Shown here: one piece after another, positions 46,315 to 55,170 of the stretch
How positions within the stretch are numbered: the first letter of the stretch is position 1
How the letters are laid out: the number at the start of each line of letters is the position of its first letter
DNA from: Desulfobacula toluolica Tol2
GTDB taxonomy: Bacteria; Desulfobacterota; Desulfobacteria; Desulfobacterales; Desulfobacteraceae
Reading direction: 5' to 3'
NCBI RefSeq assembly: GCF_000307105.1
Contig: NC_018645.1
Location: forward strand, 5,094,001-5,158,000
DNA length: 64,000 bases
Notes under the pieces: generated by a model
The model's input: only the letters and a program-made list of their open reading frames with translations
The model's database searches: none
Told to the model about the DNA's origin: nothing
Made by a program: the position numbers and the translations under genes

Positions 46315-47236
46315 AACCATAACAGGAATTTTGCTTTTTATTGTCCTGGTCTTATCTGCTCAAGTGCGGGCTGTAACCCTGACAGATAAAAAAGGCCGCA
46401 GGATTGTTTTTTCAAGCCCGTTTACCAGAATTGTCAGTCTTTATGGCGCTCATACGGAAAATCTGTATCATTTGAACCTGGAAAACCAGATTGTGGGGGT
46501 TTGCATTAATGACACGTTTCCTCCACAGGTTGATAAAAAAATAAAGTTTTCATATCATGATGATCCTGAAAAGTTTTTAGCGTATATGCCTGATCTTGTT
46601 CTGATACGGCCCATGATTGACAATGGCTATCCAAAATTGATCCGGCGGCTTGAAAAATCCGGTATTACCGTGGTGTCACTTCAGCCTTCAGGCATAAAGG
46701 AGATGTATGACTATTGGTTGACATTGGGGCTGTTGACGGGGAAAAAGCTGCAGGCGGAACAGATGGTGCAAACGTTTAAGGAAAAAACAGCAAATATCCA
46801 GGCATTGACCCGGGGAATTCATCCCAGAAAAAGGGTCTATTTCCAGGCCATTCACACACGGATGAAAACATTCACACAAGGAGCCATGCCCATTTTTGCC
46901 CTTGAAACCGCCGGCGGAATCAATGTAGCTTCTGATGCAAAAGCATCCAGAAACACCAATATTGCCGTTTATGGAAAAGAACAGATACTTGCCAAAGGAT
47001 CACAAATTGATGTGTTCCTTGCCCAAAAAGGGGTGATGAATGCTGTGAACATTGAACAGATAAAAAAAGAACCAGGGTTTAATATTATTAAGGCTATAAA
47101 AAACAATCAAATATTCTTGATAGATGAAAATATCGTTTCCCGGCCTGTTCCCAGGCTTTATAATGGGATCATAGAAATTGGAAAATGCCTTTATCCAAAT
47201 ATTTTCACGCAAGAAAAGCTTAAAGAGGAACAATGA
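46277..47236 (+). CDS. Periplasmic corrinoid-binding protein (BtuF-like)
   Basis: About 319 residues, class III periplasmic binding protein. A signal sequence (TITGILLFIVLVLSAQVRA) is followed by TLTDKKGRRIVFSSPFTRIV, then MPDLVLIRP and ITVVSLQPSGIKEMYDYW, and a C-terminal NNQIFLIDENIVSRPVPRL. The start is inside the ATPase gene: ATG 46271 or 46277 gives a sensible signal peptide, whereas the longer frame from 46244 adds an unlikely N-terminus. The stop overlaps cbiL in an ATGATG junction. Delivers corrinoid to the BtuC/BtuD pair. Confidence 0.85.
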   Translation: MFKQSRCIIRRFKTITGILLFIVLVLSAQVRAVTLTDKKGRRIVFSSPFTRIVSLYGAHTENLYHLNLENQIVGVCINDTFPPQVDKKIKFSYHDDPEKFLAYMPDLVLIRPMIDNGYPKLIRRLEKSGITVVSLQPSGIKEMYDYWLTLGLLTGKKLQAEQMVQTFKEKTANIQALTRGIHPRKRVYFQAIHTRMKTFTQGAMPIFALETAGGINVASDAKASRNTNIAVYGKEQILAKGSQIDVFLAQKGVMNAVNIEQIKKEPGFNIIKAIKNNQIFLIDENIVSRPVPRLYNGIIEIGKCLYPNIFTQEKLKEEQ

Positions 47237-47940
47237 TGGAGAATGTTGGAAAATTGTTCGGTGTGGGTGTGGGGCCAGGTGATCCCGAACTTATAACGGT
47301 AAAAGCGGTAAGGGTTATCAAAGAAGCTGATATTATTTTTACGGCAGCATCAACAAAAAACACCTATAGCCTGGCGGTTGAGATTGCATCTCCCTATATT
47401 TCATCTGATGCTTCGATTGAAAAACTGTTTTTTCCAATGAGCAAGGATGTCAAGGAAGTTGAAAGCGCATGGATCAAGAATGCAAGTCAGATTGCACAGG
47501 TGTTGAAACAAGGAAAAAAAGCTGTTTTTCTGACATTGGGAGACCCCACCACATATTCCACTTTTGGGTATATTTTAAAGAAAATGAAATGCGTAATGCC
47601 GGATGCAAACATTGAAACCATACCCGGCATTACATCTTTTCATGCGGCATCAGCACGGTTGAACCGGATACTGGTTGAAGGAGAAGAGTCGTTGCTTGTG
47701 ACATCGGGTGCATTTGGCGGAGACAGGATAAGGCATGTCGGCAGTGTTGAAAATGTTGCCATTGTAAAAGCCTATAAAAATATTGAAGATATCAATAAAG
47801 CCTTGAAGGAAACCGGTCTTGACAACAGGTGTGTAGCGGTTTCAAAGTGCGGTCGTGAAAATGAGCAGATCATTGAAAATATTGATGCCCTGGAAAAAAG
47901 AACACCTGATTACTGGACATTGATCCTGGCCTCTAAATGA
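47233..47940 (+). CDS. cbiL: Precorrin-2/cobalt-factor II C20-methyltransferase
   Basis: A 235-residue tetrapyrrole methylase (CbiL/CobI). The GVGVGPGDPELITVKAVRVI opening, the AVFLTLGDPTTYSTFGYI SAM loop and the PGITSFHAASARLN motif are characteristic of the C20 enzyme. It adds the C20 methyl group early in the anaerobic cobalamin pathway. It overlaps btuF at the start and the next membrane protein gene at the stop by four bases each, so it is part of one tightly packed operon. Confidence 0.92.
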   Translation: MMENVGKLFGVGVGPGDPELITVKAVRVIKEADIIFTAASTKNTYSLAVEIASPYISSDASIEKLFFPMSKDVKEVESAWIKNASQIAQVLKQGKKAVFLTLGDPTTYSTFGYILKKMKCVMPDANIETIPGITSFHAASARLNRILVEGEESLLVTSGAFGGDRIRHVGSVENVAIVKAYKNIEDINKALKETGLDNRCVAVSKCGRENEQIIENIDALEKRTPDYWTLILASK

Positions 47941-49004
47941 AACAAGGTGATGTAAAATATAAGAGACTTGGCATTTCAGTATGTTTTACGCTGGTCTGTC
48001 TGATTTTCAGCCTGAACTATTTTGATACTGTCAGCCTTTCGATCTGTTTGAAAAAGCTGGGTATACCCTTATTCAGACTTCTTGTGTTTATTTTTATCGG
48101 GCTTTTAGCGGGACAACTGATCGAAAGCCTTGGCTGGACAAGGCATGTGGCTGTTCTTGCCAGGCCGTTTTTCAGGTTTTCAAATCTTGGGAACCAGTGC
48201 AGCGCAGCTTTTACAACCGCGTTTATTTCCGGTGCCACTGCCAATGCCATGCTTTTGGATTTTTATGAAGACAAAAAAATCAGCAAAATTCAATTGTTTT
48301 TGTCAAACTATATCAACCAGTTCCCGGCATTTTTTTTGCACCTGCCAACCACTGTTTTTATTGTTCTTCCCTTAACCGGTTATGCCGGGGCGATTTATTT
48401 TATAATTACTTTTATGGCAACGCTTTTAAGAACCATTTGTTTTCTTGTGTTCGGCAGACTATACCTTAAACCCCACAAAAATTTTCAAAGCGAACAGATG
48501 CATTCAGGCGGCCTTGAAAAACAAAATAATAAAACAAACAAAAAAGAGATCAGATCCATACTGAAAAGCATCAGGACAAAGCTGCCCGGGCGCATCATTA
48601 ATATTGTCGTATGGGTTTTGCCGATTTATACTCTTGTGTTTATACTCAATATCAATGGTTTTTTTGATTACCTGAACCAGGCCCTTGCAGGTGTTGTCAC
48701 GGTGAACATCATGCCGGTGGAGTCTTTGTCCGTGGTTATTTTAAGTTTTGCCGCTGAATTCACATCCGGGTTTGCGGCTGCCGGGGCATTGATGGATGCC
48801 GGGGTTATCAGTGTGAAACAGACGGTTATCGCCCTTTTGCTTGGTAATGTCCTGGCATTTCCCATCAGGGCTCTTCGGCATCAGCTTCCCAGGTATATGG
48901 GGATTTTTTCTCCCAAAATGGGCCTGCAATTGTTGTTGTCGGGTCAGGTGTTCAGGGTGTTGAGTATTGTGTTGATGGGAACCCTTTATTATATGGTGGC
49001 ATGA
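47937..49004 (+). CDS. Membrane protein with nucleoside-recognition (Gate) domain
   Basis: A 355-residue polytopic membrane protein with about eight helices. The segments LIESLGWTRHVAVLARPFFR, CSAAFTTAFISGATANAMLL and NVLAFPIRALRHQLPRYMGI fit the nucleoside-recognition/Gate family, named from spore and transporter proteins of unclear substrate. It sits between cbiL and cbiET with an ATGA overlap, so it is surely co-expressed with B12 synthesis. A role as cobalt or corrinoid-precursor permease is a reasonable inference. No classical cobalt importer (CbiMNQO) is in the window. Confidence 0.75.
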   Translation: MKQGDVKYKRLGISVCFTLVCLIFSLNYFDTVSLSICLKKLGIPLFRLLVFIFIGLLAGQLIESLGWTRHVAVLARPFFRFSNLGNQCSAAFTTAFISGATANAMLLDFYEDKKISKIQLFLSNYINQFPAFFLHLPTTVFIVLPLTGYAGAIYFIITFMATLLRTICFLVFGRLYLKPHKNFQSEQMHSGGLEKQNNKTNKKEIRSILKSIRTKLPGRIINIVVWVLPIYTLVFILNINGFFDYLNQALAGVVTVNIMPVESLSVVILSFAAEFTSGFAAAGALMDAGVISVKQTVIALLLGNVLAFPIRALRHQLPRYMGIFSPKMGLQLLLSGQVFRVLSIVLMGTLYYMVA

Positions 49005-49005
49005 T

Positions 49006-50244
49006 ATGTATCCAATAGACATTATCGGTATCGGACAGGGAAGGGAAGATCTTACCCAAAAACATCTTGACCTGATCAGGGAATGTGATGTGCTGGTTGG
49101 AGGCAAACGTCATCTTGAGATGTTTGACTGTCCAGACAAACAAAAGATCACGGTCAAAGCCGACATGAACAGCGTTGTTGAAGCTATTAAAGATAAAATA
49201 AACCGTCATAAAATTGTTGTTCTGGCTTCAGGAGATCCTTTATTTTATGGAATTGGCTCCACACTAACCAGGTATTTTGACAAACAATATTTAACGGTTC
49301 ACTCAAATATTTCATCTATTGCGGCTGCATTTGCCGCCATAAAAGAACCCTGGCACGATGCAAAAATTATCAGTCTTCACGACAAACAAAAGGCTTTTTT
49401 TTCTTTTGGATCTTTGGCTTGTGAACAAAAGGTTGCTTTTCTTACCAATCCTCAGATGAATCCCCAATATATTGCAGCAGGTCTGATGAAATACGATTTG
49501 TATGATTTCAGGTTTTGCGTAATCGAAAAGCTGGGTGACAAAGATGAAGAAAAGATCACATGGATTGACAATATTGACCAGGTAAAAAACCATACATTTT
49601 TACAGCCCAATATTGTTATTCTTAAAAAACAGGAACAAGAAAACAATCATGTTTCACATGAAACACATATCGGCATGGATGATTTTGCGTTTAAACATTC
49701 CAACGGACTCATTACAAAGTCTGAAATTCGAAGCATTACTTTGTCCAAATTAAAATTAACCAGAAAAGATCATGTGCTTTGGGATATTGGTGCAGGCTCA
49801 GGCTCTGTTGGTATTGAAGCCTCCTTACAGATTCCTTTGGGCCGTGTATATGCTGTTGAGAAACATCCAGGCCGCATTTGTGACATTGCTCACAATATTA
49901 AAAAACTCAATTGTTCCAATGTTCAGATAATAAATACAGCCTTTCCTGAAGGGATGGAAGAGTTGACGCGTCCGGATCGAATTTTTATTGGCGGCGGGGG
50001 GCAAAGCCTTGAGCAGATTATAACAGTATCTGCCGGCAAACTTGCCGCTTTTGGTATTATCGTCGTTAATACGGTTTTGTTGCAAAATATGGAAATTGCG
50101 TTAAGGCTTTTAAAAGAAAAGAACTTTGATCCTGATGTGGTTCAAGTCCAGGTGTCCAGATCAAAAACAATGCCTTTTGGAGATCGACTCGAGGCGTTAA
50201 ATCCGGTCTGGATTATTTCAGGCTCAAAACCAGAAACAAGGTAA
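49006..50244 (+). CDS. cbiET: Fused cobalt-precorrin-7 C5- and -6B C15-methyltransferase CbiET
   Basis: A 412-residue fusion. Residues 1-200 are a CbiE tetrapyrrole methylase (DIIGIGQGREDLTQKHL, then VVLASGDPLFYGIGSTLTRY). Residues 215-412 are a CbiT Rossmann methyltransferase with LWDIGAGSGSVGIEAS near 258, then VYAVEKHP and RIFIGGGGQSLEQI. Together they methylate C5 and C15 and decarboxylate the C12 acetate, equivalent to CobL. It starts one base after the preceding stop. Both SAM sites look intact. Confidence 0.93.
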   Translation: MYPIDIIGIGQGREDLTQKHLDLIRECDVLVGGKRHLEMFDCPDKQKITVKADMNSVVEAIKDKINRHKIVVLASGDPLFYGIGSTLTRYFDKQYLTVHSNISSIAAAFAAIKEPWHDAKIISLHDKQKAFFSFGSLACEQKVAFLTNPQMNPQYIAAGLMKYDLYDFRFCVIEKLGDKDEEKITWIDNIDQVKNHTFLQPNIVILKKQEQENNHVSHETHIGMDDFAFKHSNGLITKSEIRSITLSKLKLTRKDHVLWDIGAGSGSVGIEASLQIPLGRVYAVEKHPGRICDIAHNIKKLNCSNVQIINTAFPEGMEELTRPDRIFIGGGGQSLEQIITVSAGKLAAFGIIVVNTVLLQNMEIALRLLKEKNFDPDVVQVQVSRSKTMPFGDRLEALNPVWIISGSKPETR

Positions 50245-50249
50245 TTTAT

Positions 50250-51035
50250 ATGAAAAAAGATCAAAATACGGTTGTTTTTGCCGGTGCAGGACCTGGTGAT
50301 CCTGATCTCATTACGGTTAAATCCATGAATGCTTTGAAAACAGCAGACCTGATCATTTATGCGGGATCATTGGTGCCTGAAGCAGTGCTGTGCTGGAAGG
50401 GCAAAAACACAAAAACCCAGTCAAGTGCGGGTATGGATTTAAAAAAAATTGTTGATACCATCAGCGAATATCACGCCAGAGGAAAGAAAGTGGTTCGTCT
50501 TCATACAGGTGACCCGTCCCTTTATGGTGCTATTTTTGAACAGATGCGGGAGCTTGAAAAACTCAATATTCCTTATGAAGTGATTCCGGGTGTAACAGCC
50601 GCATTTGCCGCATCAGCAAAAATGAACATGGAATATACGCTTCCCGAGGTCACCCAGACCTTGATTCTTACCAGAATATCGGGAAGAACACCGGTTCCGG
50701 ATTCGGAAGACCTTGAGAAACTGGCATCCCATCAGTCATCAATGGCCATTTATCTGAGCATCGGTCATGCTATAAAAGTTCAAGAAATTCTGGAAAAACA
50801 TTACGGGAAAGACGCCTTGTGTGCAGTGGCCTATAAAGTGAGCCATCCTGAAGAAAAAATTGTCTACACAAAGATCAGCAAGCTTGTGAAAACTTGCGAA
50901 GACAATGAGATCACACGGCATGCCCTGATTATTGTCGGAAAATCCGTTGAAGCCTGCGTCCTGGGCCGGGATATTTTAAAATCAAAATTATACGATTCAA
51001 CATTTTCCCATGGCTATCGAAACGCTGAAAAATAA
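50250..51035 (+). CDS. cbiF: Cobalt-precorrin-4 C11-methyltransferase
   Basis: A 261-residue CbiF/CobM methylase. It opens VVFAGAGPGDPDLITVKSMN, followed by LIIYAGSLVPEAVLCWK, the RLHTGDPSLYGAIFEQM loop, VIPGVTAAFAASAKMNMEYT and QTLILTRISGRTPVP, all strong C11-enzyme markers. The 3' end overlaps the start of cbiG by 26 bases. Normal length. Confidence 0.94.
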   Translation: MKKDQNTVVFAGAGPGDPDLITVKSMNALKTADLIIYAGSLVPEAVLCWKGKNTKTQSSAGMDLKKIVDTISEYHARGKKVVRLHTGDPSLYGAIFEQMRELEKLNIPYEVIPGVTAAFAASAKMNMEYTLPEVTQTLILTRISGRTPVPDSEDLEKLASHQSSMAIYLSIGHAIKVQEILEKHYGKDALCAVAYKVSHPEEKIVYTKISKLVKTCEDNEITRHALIIVGKSVEACVLGRDILKSKLYDSTFSHGYRNAEK

Positions 51036-52125
51036 ATTTTTTTTTGGCGGTTTAGCCATATGGAGCATTACCCCCAATGGAAAAATTCTGGGTCAAAAAA
51101 TTCAGAAGTCAGTCCAGGGCAGCACTCTTTTTGTGTCTGCCAGCATTGTGCAAGACAGTGATAATGAAAAAAATACCATTGTGTTTAAAAAATTATCCAA
51201 AGAGATTCATCTTCAATTCAGTGCCTTTGGGGGACATATCTTTATATTTTCAACCGGAATTGCAGTTAGAATGATTGCTCCGTTGTTGAAATCAAAAATG
51301 ATTGACCCGGCTGTTGTCGTGGTCGATGATAATGCAAATTATGCCATAAGTCTTGTTTCCGGTCATATGGGGGGCGCAAATCATCTGGCAAAACAAATCG
51401 CCGATATTATAAATGCAATCCCTGTTATTACGACTGCCACTGACACCAACCGGCTGCCATCCATTGATATGATTGCAAAAGAGCAGGGCCTTTATATTGA
51501 AACGCCCCAGAATATCAAGCATGTCAACATGGCATTTTTAAAGGGTGCCAAGGTGAGGCTGTATGATCCTTTCGGGTGTGTTAAAAATAATTTACCTGAA
51601 TCTTTCAGGATAGATGCAGTCAACTGGAATAAAAAAATAGATGATCAAGCAATAGATGATATAGGGAATGTATCGGAAGGTGAATCGGGAACAGTATTTT
51701 GTTCATATGAAACCAAAGATGTTTCATGTGAAACACTTGTTTTAAGGCCGCGGGTTTTAACCGTCGGCATTGGATGCAACAGGGGGACATGCTGTGAAGA
51801 TATTAAGGCGTTTTTAATCTCAGTTCTTAAGCAACAAGGCCTGTCCGTTAACAGTATTTTTCGATTTGCAACAAGTGATATTAAAAAAGATGAAATCGGT
51901 TTGCTGGCCCTTTCACAAGAGATGAAGATTCAAATAGATTTTTATGATAAAAACAAATTAAATTCAGTCAAGACAATTCAAACCCCATCAAAGATGGTTG
52001 AGAAACATTTAGGAGTTAAGAGTGTATGCGAAGCAGCAGCGATTCTTTCAGCCGGCAACGGGCAACTGATTGTTCCAAAGAAGAAAAACAAGGATGTCAC
52101 CATTGCAGTGGCAATAAAACAATGA
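51010..52125 (+). CDS. cbiG: Cobalt-precorrin-5A hydrolase
   Basis: A 371-residue CbiG. It opens the delta-lactone ring and releases acetaldehyde, a step only the anaerobic pathway has. The N-terminal domain contains HIFIFSTGIAVRMIAPLLKS and VVVDDNANYAISLVSGHMGG, the middle ATDTNRLPSIDMIAKE, and the C-terminal domain VGIGCNRGTCCEDI and a terminal CEAAAILSAG. Translation begins within cbiF and ends in an ATGA overlap with cbiH. A later start is possible, but the present one gives a complete N-terminal domain. Confidence 0.92.
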   Translation: MAIETLKNKFFFGGLAIWSITPNGKILGQKIQKSVQGSTLFVSASIVQDSDNEKNTIVFKKLSKEIHLQFSAFGGHIFIFSTGIAVRMIAPLLKSKMIDPAVVVVDDNANYAISLVSGHMGGANHLAKQIADIINAIPVITTATDTNRLPSIDMIAKEQGLYIETPQNIKHVNMAFLKGAKVRLYDPFGCVKNNLPESFRIDAVNWNKKIDDQAIDDIGNVSEGESGTVFCSYETKDVSCETLVLRPRVLTVGIGCNRGTCCEDIKAFLISVLKQQGLSVNSIFRFATSDIKKDEIGLLALSQEMKIQIDFYDKNKLNSVKTIQTPSKMVEKHLGVKSVCEAAAILSAGNGQLIVPKKKNKDVTIAVAIKQ

Positions 52126-52910
52126 ACCTTTATGTGATCGGCACAGGCCCGGGGAATATTGACTATATGTCCCAAAGAGCAGTTGATATTATCAAACAGG
52201 TCGATTGTGTGGCAGGATATACGACGTACATTGAGTTGATTGATGATCTTGTAAAAGACAAGGAAATTATATCCACAGGTATGATGAAAGAGGTGGACAG
52301 GGTTGAAAAAGCCATTGAACAGGCCCTGGCCGGTAAATCATGCGCCCTTGTTTCAGGGGGAGATCCTGGTATTTACGCCATGGCGGGCCTTGTTTTTGAA
52401 ATCTGTCAACAGCGGGGCATCAAGCTTGTCAGATCACAGGATAAAGAAAACAATCCTGATGGCGACAAAGGGCTGGCTCTTGAAATTGTTCCGGGAATTC
52501 CTGCTCTGGCAGCAGGTGCGGCATTGGCAGGGGCACCGTTGACCCATGATTTTGCTGCTATTTCTTTGAGCGATCTGCTCACCCCCTGGGAAAAAATTGA
52601 AAAACGCCTGACTTGTGCTGCCATGGCGGACTTTGTCATTGTATTGTATAACCCGAAAAGCAAAAAAAGAGACTGGCAGTTAAAAAGGGCCCAGGAACTG
52701 ATATTGGAACACAGGGACGGATCAACACCGGTTGGAATTGTCACCGGAGCCATGAGAGAAAATCAGAATGTTACCTTTACAACTCTGGATGAAATGGATA
52801 GAGCGGATGTCGGAATGCAGACGGTCGTGTTTATCGGCTCCAGTGCTTCTGTCCGCTATATGGATTTTTTGTTTACACCCAGAGGGTATGCAAAAAAATA
52901 CGATATTTAA
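52122..52910 (+). CDS. cbiH: Precorrin-3B/cobalt-factor III C17-methyltransferase
   Basis: A 262-residue CbiH/CobJ ring-contraction methylase. It starts NLYVIGTGPGNIDYMSQRAV and includes GYTTYIELI, CALVSGGDPGIYAMAGLVFE, VPGIPALAAGAALAGAPLTH and DFVIVLYNPKSKKRDWQL, all typical. ATG at 52122 overlaps the cbiG stop (ATGA) and gives the canonical N-terminus. The open frame extends farther left inside cbiG but is not used. It is followed by 167 bases that contain a dispersed repeat before cobO. Confidence 0.93.
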   Translation: MNLYVIGTGPGNIDYMSQRAVDIIKQVDCVAGYTTYIELIDDLVKDKEIISTGMMKEVDRVEKAIEQALAGKSCALVSGGDPGIYAMAGLVFEICQQRGIKLVRSQDKENNPDGDKGLALEIVPGIPALAAGAALAGAPLTHDFAAISLSDLLTPWEKIEKRLTCAAMADFVIVLYNPKSKKRDWQLKRAQELILEHRDGSTPVGIVTGAMRENQNVTFTTLDEMDRADVGMQTVVFIGSSASVRYMDFLFTPRGYAKKYDI

Positions 52911-52960
52911 AAAATATTGAAAATATAGATATTGACGGAGATAGATATTGAATCTGTGCT

Positions 52961-53018
52961 GTTTTTAAAAACTGCCACGGGCAGACTTGGTCTTTCGCTC
53001 AGATTTGCCCACAACAAA
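52961..53018 (-). repeat. Dispersed repeat, copy B
   Basis: On the minus strand this matches copy A at 23985-24041 over nearly its whole length: TTGTGGGCAAATC, a changed middle, then CTGCCCGTGGCAGTT and an A/T tail. It lies between cbiH and cobO, where it may affect operon expression or processing through its hairpin. Confidence 0.6.
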
Positions 53019-53077
53019 ACATGAAAGTCATTGTTTGGATTTTTGAAGACTTTCATATAAACAATAGGAGAGATGTT

Positions 53078-53590
53078 GTGAAAGGATATATTCAAGTGTA
53101 CACGGGCAATGGTAAAGGCAAAACAACGGCCGGCCTGGGACTTGCACTCAGGGCAGCCGGTGCCGGGCTTTCCGTCTATATTGTTCAGTTTTTAAAAAAA
53201 GGGGACTATTCTGAAATCAAAGCCCTGTCCAAATTTGAGAATATCACGGTTGAACAATACGGCCTTGGAAAATTTGTTAAGGGAAAACCTTCTGATGATG
53301 ACATTGTGGCCGGTGCTGCAGGGTATCTCAAATTATGCGATATTTTAAAACAAAACAACCATGACGTGGTGATTGCAGAAGAAGGCAATGTTGCGGTCAG
53401 TTGCAATCTGATATCGGAAAAACAGCTTCTTGAATTGATGGACATGAAACCAGATAATGTTGAATTGGTTATAACAGGCCGGGGAGCCACCCAAAAAGTG
53501 ATTGAACGAGCAGATCTTGTGACGGAGATGAAAGAGATCAAGCATTATTATAAACAAGGCGTTGCAGCCAGGGTTGGAATAGAAAAATGA
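53078..53590 (+). CDS. cobO: Cob(I)alamin adenosyltransferase (CobO/BtuR)
   Basis: A 170-residue corrinoid adenosyltransferase of the CobA/CobO/BtuR type, which attaches the adenosyl group to reduced corrinoids. P-loop GNGKGKTTAGLGLALRAAG near residue 10, then IVQFLKKGDYSE, the DVVIAEEGNVAVSCNLI strand-helix and LVITGRGATQKVIERADL. The GTG start at 53078 has AGGAG seven bases upstream. Earlier in-frame codons are unsupported. The stop overlaps the cobQ start. Confidence 0.93.
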   Translation: MKGYIQVYTGNGKGKTTAGLGLALRAAGAGLSVYIVQFLKKGDYSEIKALSKFENITVEQYGLGKFVKGKPSDDDIVAGAAGYLKLCDILKQNNHDVVIAEEGNVAVSCNLISEKQLLELMDMKPDNVELVITGRGATQKVIERADLVTEMKEIKHYYKQGVAARVGIEK

Positions 53591-55050
53591 TGAAAAAAAA
53601 TATCGCCATTCTTGGAACCGGCTCTGATGTCGGAAAAAGCATTGTTGCCGCAGCACTTTGCAGATCGCTTGCAGATCAAGGAATAAAGGTTGCACCCTTT
53701 AAGGCTCAGAATATGTCCAATAATTCGGGCATCACCCCGGAAGGCCTTGAAATGGGAAGGGCTCAGATTGTTCAGGCAGAGGCCTCAAAAATTGCTCCTC
53801 ACGTCAATATGAATCCCATTCTTTTAAAGCCCACAGGTGAGAAGCAATCCCAGGTGATTCTCAATGGGAAAGTTCATGGTGACCAGACAGCAATGGATTA
53901 TCATCGAAACAAAGGATTTTATTTTGAAAAGGCGTGCCAGGCTTTTGACCGCCTTGCACAACAGTATGACCGGGTCATCCTGGAAGGCGCCGGATCATGT
54001 GCTGAAGTTAACCTGATGCCCAATGATATCGTGAATTTTGCCATGGCGGAATATGCTGATGCAGATGTTATTCTTGTGGCTGATATCCACAGGGGAGGTG
54101 TGTTTGCACAACTTGTCGGCACTCTTGCATGCCTGCCGGAAAAATATTGCCAAATGGTCAAAGGATTTATAATCAACCGGTTCAGAGGGGATATTGCCCT
54201 GTTCAACGACGGGGTTGAGTGGATTGAAAACAAGACAGGCAAACAGGTGTTGGGGGTCTTGCCCTGGTACACCCATTTTAAGATTGATGCGGAAGATTCT
54301 GTGGAAATTGAGCAATGCAATGATTTTAAAGACTTTAAACCTGATATGCCGGCAATCGGTATCATCCGGCTGCCACATATTGCAAATTTTACGGATTTTC
54401 ACGCCCTGTCAAAAATAAAGGATATTCAAACCATTTTTATTGACAAGCCCGACCAATTGTCAAAATTTAAGGCGGTCATTATTCCGGGATCAAAAAATAC
54501 CCGGGAAGATCTTCAATGGTTGATCAACAATTTTAAAACCCCTCTTGAAGAGTATAACCGGTCAAATGGACATATTTTGGGAATTTGCGGCGGATATCAA
54601 ATGCTGGGCGAGTTTGTAGATGACCCTGACGGGCTGGAAGGCAGGCCGGGAAAAACAACCGCACTGTGTCTTTTGCCGGTTCAAACCGTGTTAAAGGCAC
54701 CCAAAACAACCACCTTAAGTGATTTTCAATGGCAGGGTGCCAAAGGCAAAGGATATGAAATCCACATGGGATATACCACATTAACCGCGGGAGCCGCTTT
54801 GCTGGAGGTCAGTTCAAGAAATTTAATTTCCTGCACAGACACGGATGGATGCCTGTCTGAAAACAGCAGGGTTGCCGGAACATATATGCACGGTTTTTTT
54901 GATTCTCCGCAAATTTTATCAAAATGGTTGAATACCATAGGATTGAACTTCAAAACTCCATATGATGACATGGTTTCACAAAAAGAATACGATTATGCCC
55001 TTTTAAAGGAACATTTTGAAGCCCACATTGACTTAAGCCACATCTTTTAG
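53587..55050 (+). CDS. cobQ: Cobyric acid synthase
   Basis: A 487-residue CobQ/CbiP that amidates four side chains of adenosylcobyrinate diamide using glutamine. The ATPase half has GTGSDVGKSIVAAALCRS near residue 8, FKAQNMSNNSGI and VILEGAGSCAEVNL. The amidotransferase half has IIPGSKNTREDL, the nucleophile motif ILGICGGYQMLGE near 334, and the histidine in GTYMHGFFDS near 436. The overlap with cobO (ATGATG) indicates coupling. Last gene of the B12 operon. CbiA, CbiC, CbiD, CbiJ, CbiK and CbiB are not in the window. Confidence 0.95.
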   Translation: MMKKNIAILGTGSDVGKSIVAAALCRSLADQGIKVAPFKAQNMSNNSGITPEGLEMGRAQIVQAEASKIAPHVNMNPILLKPTGEKQSQVILNGKVHGDQTAMDYHRNKGFYFEKACQAFDRLAQQYDRVILEGAGSCAEVNLMPNDIVNFAMAEYADADVILVADIHRGGVFAQLVGTLACLPEKYCQMVKGFIINRFRGDIALFNDGVEWIENKTGKQVLGVLPWYTHFKIDAEDSVEIEQCNDFKDFKPDMPAIGIIRLPHIANFTDFHALSKIKDIQTIFIDKPDQLSKFKAVIIPGSKNTREDLQWLINNFKTPLEEYNRSNGHILGICGGYQMLGEFVDDPDGLEGRPGKTTALCLLPVQTVLKAPKTTTLSDFQWQGAKGKGYEIHMGYTTLTAGAALLEVSSRNLISCTDTDGCLSENSRVAGTYMHGFFDSPQILSKWLNTIGLNFKTPYDDMVSQKEYDYALLKEHFEAHIDLSHIF

Positions 55051-55170
55051 ACAGGAAATAAGCCTTTTGTTTTAAATGTGATTTAATACTTTTGAAATGG
55101 TTTACATTCTTTTGTAAATTCTTTATCTATATTGATAAAGAAATTTAACACAAAAGGAAAGAGGACAGAG

